From NCBI RefSeq assembly GCF_040126055.1, contig NZ_CP143541.1, positions 1,736,001 to 1,800,000 of the forward strand: a stretch of DNA of 64,000 nt, read 5' to 3'. Of this stretch, positions 59,477 to 64,000 are shown piece after piece. Source of the DNA: Pseudalkalibacillus sp. SCS-8. Lineage in GTDB: Bacteria; Bacillota; Bacilli; Bacillales; Fictibacillaceae. The notes beneath the pieces are model-generated. The model saw nothing but the letters and a program-made list of their open reading frames with translations. It ran no database searches and had not been told where the DNA came from. Made by a program: the position numbers and the translations under genes. Position 1 is the stretch's first letter. Each line of letters begins with the position of its first letter.

Positions 59477-60691
59477 ATGCAATCGATACTCATACAAATA
59501 CGCTCCAGACTTAAAGAGATTTTAGTACTGATGGTTCAACAGCTGATGATGCTCTTTCCTATAAAGAAAAATAAATTGTTCTTCTATAGTTATTATGGTG
59601 CTCAATATGGATGTAATCCGAAGTATATAACAGAGTATATACGAAAGCATTATCCAGAAGATCATTTCAGATTGGTGTGGGCGTTCCATCAACCAGATGA
59701 GAAACCTAATTTACCTGGTGTTAAGAAAGTGAAGACGATGTCCCTTTCGTACTTTTATGAACTTTGCACCTCGAAGGTCATTATCACGAATTTTCGAACG
59801 ACAAACCTTTTTAGAAAAAGAAAAGGACAATATTATATACAAACATGGCATAGCTCAATTCGTTTAAAAAAGAGTGAGAAGGATACGGAAGCTTCCTTGC
59901 CAACCAAGTATGTCAAAATGGCTGTTGAAGACTCTGAAAAATGTGATTTGCTCCTATCAGGAAGTCAGTTCAGTTCAGAGTTATACAAGCGGGCGTTTTG
60001 GTATGACGGGGAAATTTTTGAGCACGGAACTCCTCGAAACGACTTGCTGGTCTGTCATGACCTTACAGAAAGACAGAGGATTCTAAAAAAACTAGACCTG
60101 TCCGAAAAGGACAAGGTCTTATTGTTTGCACCTACCTTTCGAAATCATCATAAAGTAGACATTTATGATTTGGACTATCGACTCATTCTAAAAACGCTTA
60201 ATGAAATTTCTTCGGCGAATTGGAACATATTAGTCAGGTTGCATCCCCATCTTTACAATGAGGGTGCTCATTTAGCAATGCCTGAGAAGGTAACAGATGT
60301 ATCAAAATACGATGATACTCAAGAGCTATTGAGTATAGCTGACATACTCATCACAGATTATTCCTCTTTAATGTTTGATTACTCTTTGACAAGGCGCCCT
60401 TGCTTTCTTCATACACCAGACTTAAAAGAATACCTTGAAAAGGAAAGAGGACTTTATTTTCAAATTTGTGATTTGCCATTTCCTCATGCATTAAACAACG
60501 AACAATTAATCAAGCAAATGCAAGAGTTTGATGATGGGATCTTTCAGCAAAAATTGGAGCAGTTTATGAAAGAAACGGGCTCATATGAAAAGGGTGAAGC
60601 ATCTTACAATCTTGTCAAAAAAATCGAATCGATCTGTTATCCCGCAAGTAATCTTCAGACGAATCAATCCAAACCGATTCAGATCCAATAA
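59477..60691 (+). CDS. CDP-glycerol glycerophosphotransferase family protein (TagB/TagF-like)
   Basis: The 404-residue protein has the family features FFYSYYGAQYGCNPKYI, WHSSIRLKKSEKD, HGTPRNDLL, FAPTFRNHH, and ITDYSSLMFDY with the catalytic-type Asp/Ser. Such enzymes attach glycerol- or ribitol-phosphate from CDP-alditols in teichoic acid or capsule making. Here the eps polymer or its linkage may carry polyol phosphate. The start ATG overlaps a hairpin. No CDP-glycerol synthase is in the window. Confidence 0.87.
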   Translation: MQSILIQIRSRLKEILVLMVQQLMMLFPIKKNKLFFYSYYGAQYGCNPKYITEYIRKHYPEDHFRLVWAFHQPDEKPNLPGVKKVKTMSLSYFYELCTSKVIITNFRTTNLFRKRKGQYYIQTWHSSIRLKKSEKDTEASLPTKYVKMAVEDSEKCDLLLSGSQFSSELYKRAFWYDGEIFEHGTPRNDLLVCHDLTERQRILKKLDLSEKDKVLLFAPTFRNHHKVDIYDLDYRLILKTLNEISSANWNILVRLHPHLYNEGAHLAMPEKVTDVSKYDDTQELLSIADILITDYSSLMFDYSLTRRPCFLHTPDLKEYLEKERGLYFQICDLPFPHALNNEQLIKQMQEFDDGIFQQKLEQFMKETGSYEKGEASYNLVKKIESICYPASNLQTNQSKPIQIQ

Positions 60692-60713
60692 AAAGTTTTA
60701 AGGTGGAAAGTCA

Positions 60714-61712
60714 ATGTACAAGTATATTCCAGTAACTGAGACTGTAAGGATCAATAAAGAAATTCCAGTCATGAAACTACCTTTCATTTTGTATCGATGT
60801 AAACCGCTCATGCCTCAGAAAATAGTTAAACAGATGAAGGTCGTTTTGACATATCTAGCTCTGTACATGAAAAAAGATTATGGTGAGCAACACCTACCGA
60901 TTAAAGGAGATGTAGCTTTGAAGGTGGGGGATGGCCATCATAAAGTGATTGACCTGAGTTCAAATCGAATTTACACCCTTTTTCGTGAGCGTGATAAAAA
61001 ACTTGTCCTCGATCAATTGGGATTTGAAAATCATAGCGGCATGTATGAGGAGATCATCTCGATTAATTGCTCTGCACATATTATTGAAGCCATTTTTTAC
61101 AATGGTCATCATCCTGATCTATGTGATCATTCTCTAAAGTATTTAAAGAAACTCAACAAGATGTTTTTGAACCTCCTATTGGAATCAGAATTAACTTCAA
61201 TTGACGAAATCACCTATGTAAGAAAACTTCGAAAACAGTGCCTTGAACTTCTTATGAGAAACCAGAATAAAATGACGAGCCATCAATTTCGAATGATTAA
61301 GGAGTTCGTTGACGATACGTATGCACAATTCATGGAATGTGCATACGATGCAACAATCGATTTGACATTGAGCCATGGGGATGTGAAACAGGAAAATATC
61401 ATCGAAATGAAAGGAGAATACAAATTAATTGATTGGGAGTTTTGCAAGTACCGTAATCCTTATTTTGATCTTCTCAAATTCATTACGAGGTACCCGATGT
61501 TTTCTCCTTTAATGACTCAAATCCACCATGAAGAAGCACACAACCTGAACAATACCTTAACGAATCGATCACGTTATTGTCTATTATTCTATTTGGAAGA
61601 CATCGAGTTAAGATTGACTCAGTCAGAACATCGAGCATTTGCAAAGGATATCTCTAAAATCATCAGATTCATAAAAGTCATGAAAGAGGATCGACCATTT
61701 AGGGATTTTTAA
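60714..61712 (+). CDS. Protein kinase-like (aminoglycoside phosphotransferase fold) protein
   Basis: The 332-residue protein has a late phosphotransferase core: LSHGDVKQENII with the catalytic HGD and Asn, then KLIDWEFCKYRNPYFDLLKF with the metal-binding Asp. The N-lobe is not well conserved and its nucleotide-binding Lys is not obvious. Members of this APH/choline-kinase fold phosphorylate small molecules or sugars; in an eps locus it may phosphorylate a sugar or polyol. It lies between the TagF-like and ABC genes, 22 bases after the former. Confidence 0.72.
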   Translation: MYKYIPVTETVRINKEIPVMKLPFILYRCKPLMPQKIVKQMKVVLTYLALYMKKDYGEQHLPIKGDVALKVGDGHHKVIDLSSNRIYTLFRERDKKLVLDQLGFENHSGMYEEIISINCSAHIIEAIFYNGHHPDLCDHSLKYLKKLNKMFLNLLLESELTSIDEITYVRKLRKQCLELLMRNQNKMTSHQFRMIKEFVDDTYAQFMECAYDATIDLTLSHGDVKQENIIEMKGEYKLIDWEFCKYRNPYFDLLKFITRYPMFSPLMTQIHHEEAHNLNNTLTNRSRYCLLFYLEDIELRLTQSEHRAFAKDISKIIRFIKVMKEDRPFRDF

Positions 61713-61765
61713 ACGCCTTTAACGTACTTTTGGATATGAACAAATTTTGAAAAGGTGTGAAAAGA

Positions 61766-63538
61766 ATGATGGACATCTTAAACAAACTGAAGACTTTGTT
61801 CAATAAAAAAGAAAAGAACAAGATGATCCTTCTTTTTATAATGATGATCATAGCAGCTTCAGTGGAAACCCTAGGGATTGGTTTAATCGTTCCGTTCGTC
61901 AATATCATCACTAAACCTGATTTTATCAAGGAGAACGTCGTATTGGACAACATCTATACGCTTTTTGGATTCCAAACGTATACGTCCTTTGTCATTTTTT
62001 CAGTCGTTTGTTTACTGATGGTATATGTTTTGAAGAACGTTTATCTTTACTTTTTCAATCACATTCAATTCAAGTTCATTCTGAATCAAGAGGTAGTCTT
62101 ATCACGAAAACTATTGTCTCAGTATTTAAGAAAACCTTATGTATTCCATATTGAGCAAAACTCTGCCAATCTTAATCGAAATATCAATAGTGAAGTATCA
62201 AAAGTGTTTCAAGGAATCATTATCGCTGGTTTTCAGCTTATAACAGAGGTGCTGGTCGTTATTTGCATCCTCGGATTGTTATTATTCGTGGCACCTTTAG
62301 CAACAGCTACAACTGTTCTTATAATGGGGAGTACAGTTTTTATCTTTTTCATCTCTTTCAAGAAAAAAATGAACATGATGGGAAAACAATACCAAGGAGT
62401 AAGCGGACTGGTAATCAAGTGGATCAACCAGGCTTTAGGTGCACTAAAAGAAATCAAAGTGAATGGTAAGGAAACCTTTTTCCTAGAGGCGTATACAAAA
62501 CATAGCCAATTGAAGGCAGATACAACAAAATACAAAAAAATAATGGAACAAGTTCCACGGTTGGTAATCGAGTCTATACTCGTCTTTACTGTTTTACTTA
62601 CAATGTTGATCACATTCTTCCAATATTCAGATACTAGTCAGATGGTAACAACTATGGCATTGTTCGCGATGGCAGCCTTCCGTCTAATGCCTTCCATAAC
62701 ACGAATACTAGCGTTGTTAACGACGGTACGTTACAATCAGCCAGCTCTCGATGTTGTTTACGAGGATCTTCTAAGCATGAAAGGTGATTCAACAGCGTCT
62801 GAGGATAATATAAAAGATGTAAAAGCCTGGAATGAAAAGTTCTTTACGAACGAAATACGTTTATCAGGCATTTGCTTTCGATACCCAAATCAACAGCAGC
62901 TAGCATTAAAGGATTTATCGTTGTCAATTCCTATCGGTGGATCCGTAGCAATCATCGGTCCTTCTGGATCAGGGAAGTCGACTTTATTGGATGTCATGCT
63001 CGGCCTGTTAGAGCCTGAATCAGGTTCCGTAATCATCGATGGGAAAAAACTCCGCTCTCAAGAAAAATTATGGAAGAAAAAAATCGGTTACATTCCGCAA
63101 TCCATCTATTTAACAGACGATACGATAAGAAATAACATCGCATTTGGTATCTCTAAAGAACGTATTGATGATCATAAAATTTGGAGAGTACTTGAACAAG
63201 CTCAGTTGAAGGATTTTGTAGCAGGGCTTCCAGGTAAACTGAATGCTACGATTGGTGAAAGGGGAGTTAAACTATCAGGAGGGCAAAGACAACGGATCGG
63301 TATAGCCAGGGCCTTGTATCATGATCCGGAAATATTGTTCATGGATGAAGCTACCTCTGCACTTGATGACTCCACAGAAAAAGAAATCATGCGTGCAATT
63401 GATGGTTTAAAGGGAGACAAGACATTAATTATCATTGCACATCGGTTAAGTACAATCGAAAATTGCGACCTTGTCTTCAATATTAACGACGGCAAACTCG
63501 TATCAACAACAAAAAAAGTGAATATGATAAGCAGTTGA
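61766..63538 (+). CDS. ABC exporter with fused permease, PglK-like flippase candidate
   Basis: The 590-residue half-transporter has six N-terminal helices (to about residue 310), with SVETLGIGLIVPFVNII near the start resembling PglK of the protein glycosylation pathway. The nucleotide domain has Walker A GPSGSGKST near residue 398, signature LSGGQRQR, and Walker B ILFMDEATSALD. The locus lacks a visible Wzx/EpsK flippase, so this may move the lipid-linked unit across the membrane. I chose the ATG at 61766, 8 bases after AAAGGTG. A terminator follows. Confidence 0.85.
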   Translation: MMDILNKLKTLFNKKEKNKMILLFIMMIIAASVETLGIGLIVPFVNIITKPDFIKENVVLDNIYTLFGFQTYTSFVIFSVVCLLMVYVLKNVYLYFFNHIQFKFILNQEVVLSRKLLSQYLRKPYVFHIEQNSANLNRNINSEVSKVFQGIIIAGFQLITEVLVVICILGLLLFVAPLATATTVLIMGSTVFIFFISFKKKMNMMGKQYQGVSGLVIKWINQALGALKEIKVNGKETFFLEAYTKHSQLKADTTKYKKIMEQVPRLVIESILVFTVLLTMLITFFQYSDTSQMVTTMALFAMAAFRLMPSITRILALLTTVRYNQPALDVVYEDLLSMKGDSTASEDNIKDVKAWNEKFFTNEIRLSGICFRYPNQQQLALKDLSLSIPIGGSVAIIGPSGSGKSTLLDVMLGLLEPESGSVIIDGKKLRSQEKLWKKKIGYIPQSIYLTDDTIRNNIAFGISKERIDDHKIWRVLEQAQLKDFVAGLPGKLNATIGERGVKLSGGQRQRIGIARALYHDPEILFMDEATSALDDSTEKEIMRAIDGLKGDKTLIIIAHRLSTIENCDLVFNINDGKLVSTTKKVNMISS

Positions 63539-63548
63539 TTATACTGCT

Positions 63549-63577
63549 AAACACCCCCGTATCGGTGGTGTTTTTTT
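63549..63577 (+). terminator. Intrinsic terminator after the ABC gene
   Basis: AAACACC...CC faces GG...GGTGTTT with one mismatch around GTATC, followed by a T-run of seven. It separates the ABC gene from galE. Confidence 0.78.
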
Positions 63578-63605
63578 ATTTTCTATAGAAGGAGTGGATT
63601 ATATC

Positions 63606-64000
63606 ATGCTCGTACTCGTAACCGGGGGGACTGGATATATTGGAAGTCATACTTGCATTGAATTGATCAATGAGGGATTTGAGGTGGTGATTCTTGATAA
63701 CTTATCGAACAGTTCATTTGAAGTCATACATCGTATCAAAGAAATAACAGGTAAGAAGCCTCATTTTATTCATGGCGATCTCTTGGATGAAAAGGAACTC
63801 CAAAAAGTGTTCAATGTATACGACATAGAAGCCGTTCTCCATTTTGCAGGTTTGAAAGCAGTAGGGGAGTCGGTCCATTTTCCACTTCGTTATTATCATA
63901 ACAATGTTACAGGTACACTGAATTTGTCTAAGGCCATGCAAGAAACTGGAACAAAGAAGATGGTTTTCAGTTCTTCAGCTACTGTTTATAGTTTGCATGG
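63606..64000 (+). CDS. galE: UDP-glucose 4-epimerase, N-terminal part (cut by window end)
   Basis: The first 131 residues are present with the frame open at the right edge. TGGTGYIGSHTCIELI is the NAD-binding loop, DNLSNSS the adenosine contact, HFAGLKAVGESV the GalE signature, and SSSATVY holds the catalytic Ser/Thr region. It makes UDP-galactose from UDP-glucose, supplied by GalU. The ATG at 63606 lies behind AGAAGGAGTGG. The Tyr-Lys catalytic pair is outside the window. Confidence 0.94.
   Translation, partial: MLVLVTGGTGYIGSHTCIELINEGFEVVILDNLSNSSFEVIHRIKEITGKKPHFIHGDLLDEKELQKVFNVYDIEAVLHFAGLKAVGESVHFPLRYYHNNVTGTLNLSKAMQETGTKKMVFSSSATVYSLH

Noticed and set aside
1..64000. CRISPR arrays, prophage, rRNA or tRNA genes
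   Set aside because: No regularly spaced repeats, integrase or phage structural genes, and no cloverleaf or rRNA segments were seen.

Overview
The window comes from a spore-forming, low-to-mid GC Gram-positive bacterium of the Bacillaceae. Evidence: three small spore proteins (SspP, SspO, SspN), gene order around aconitase like that of Bacillus subtilis (sspP, sspO, citB, sspN, yneP, yneQ, yneR), a dynA-ypbS pair, and a complete eps-type exopolysaccharide locus. Two large Na+/H+ antiporters would suit a salt- or alkali-tolerant lifestyle. The species cannot be named from the sequence alone.

Region 1 (1-5.2 kb): the end of a phosphonate-type ABC importer (phnD partial, phnE, phnC), then a selenocysteine locus. 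selD, on the minus strand, carries an in-frame TGA at its catalytic position. A SelW-like Rdx protein of 80 residues with a CxxU motif (TGA read as Sec) lies next to it, followed by selA. Ordinary ORF calling truncates the first and misses the second. Each has a hairpin of bacterial SECIS type after its TGA. selB and tRNA-Sec are not in the window.

Region 2 (5.2-30.6 kb): core and sporulation genes. These include sspP, sspO, aconitase with a CcpC-type operator, a lipoprotein nuclease, an fbpB-like gene, sspN, a double AAA+ protein of SpoVK/CbbX type, the yneP-yneQ-yneR set, a GDSL esterase, an NhaC-type antiporter, D-amino-acid transaminase, the RNA helicase CshA, a CPA1 antiporter, a double dynamin (DynA), PatA, a sulfurtransferase and a TRIC-family channel.

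Region 3 (30.7-39.2 kb): a lysine/beta-lysine catabolic cluster (ablB/yodP, a sigma-54 activator, kamA, yokU, yodT, yodS, yodR, yodQ). A near-consensus -24/-12 promoter sits directly before kamA.

Region 4 (39.2-44.8 kb): three tandem paralogues of about 490 residues with one N-terminal membrane anchor and no recognised function, then a SnoaL-like protein behind a possible ribosome-site-masking hairpin, a zinc ribbon protein and a small basic protein.

Region 5 (44.8-64 kb): an exopolysaccharide locus in the order epsA, epsB, EAR RNA element, epsC, galU, glycosyltransferases, epsG, GT32, epsL, epsM, epsN, a SinR homologue, another GT2, a TagF-like transferase, a phosphotransferase-fold kinase, a PglK-like ABC flippase candidate and galE (cut by the window end). 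EpsC, EpsN, EpsM and EpsL form a diacetylbacillosamine-type initiation pathway. Two palindromes matching the SinR operator lie before epsA and just before the EAR element, so the locus seems to encode its own SinR-type repressor. At least two intrinsic terminators lie inside the gene run downstream of EAR, which is what a processive antiterminator would need to overcome.
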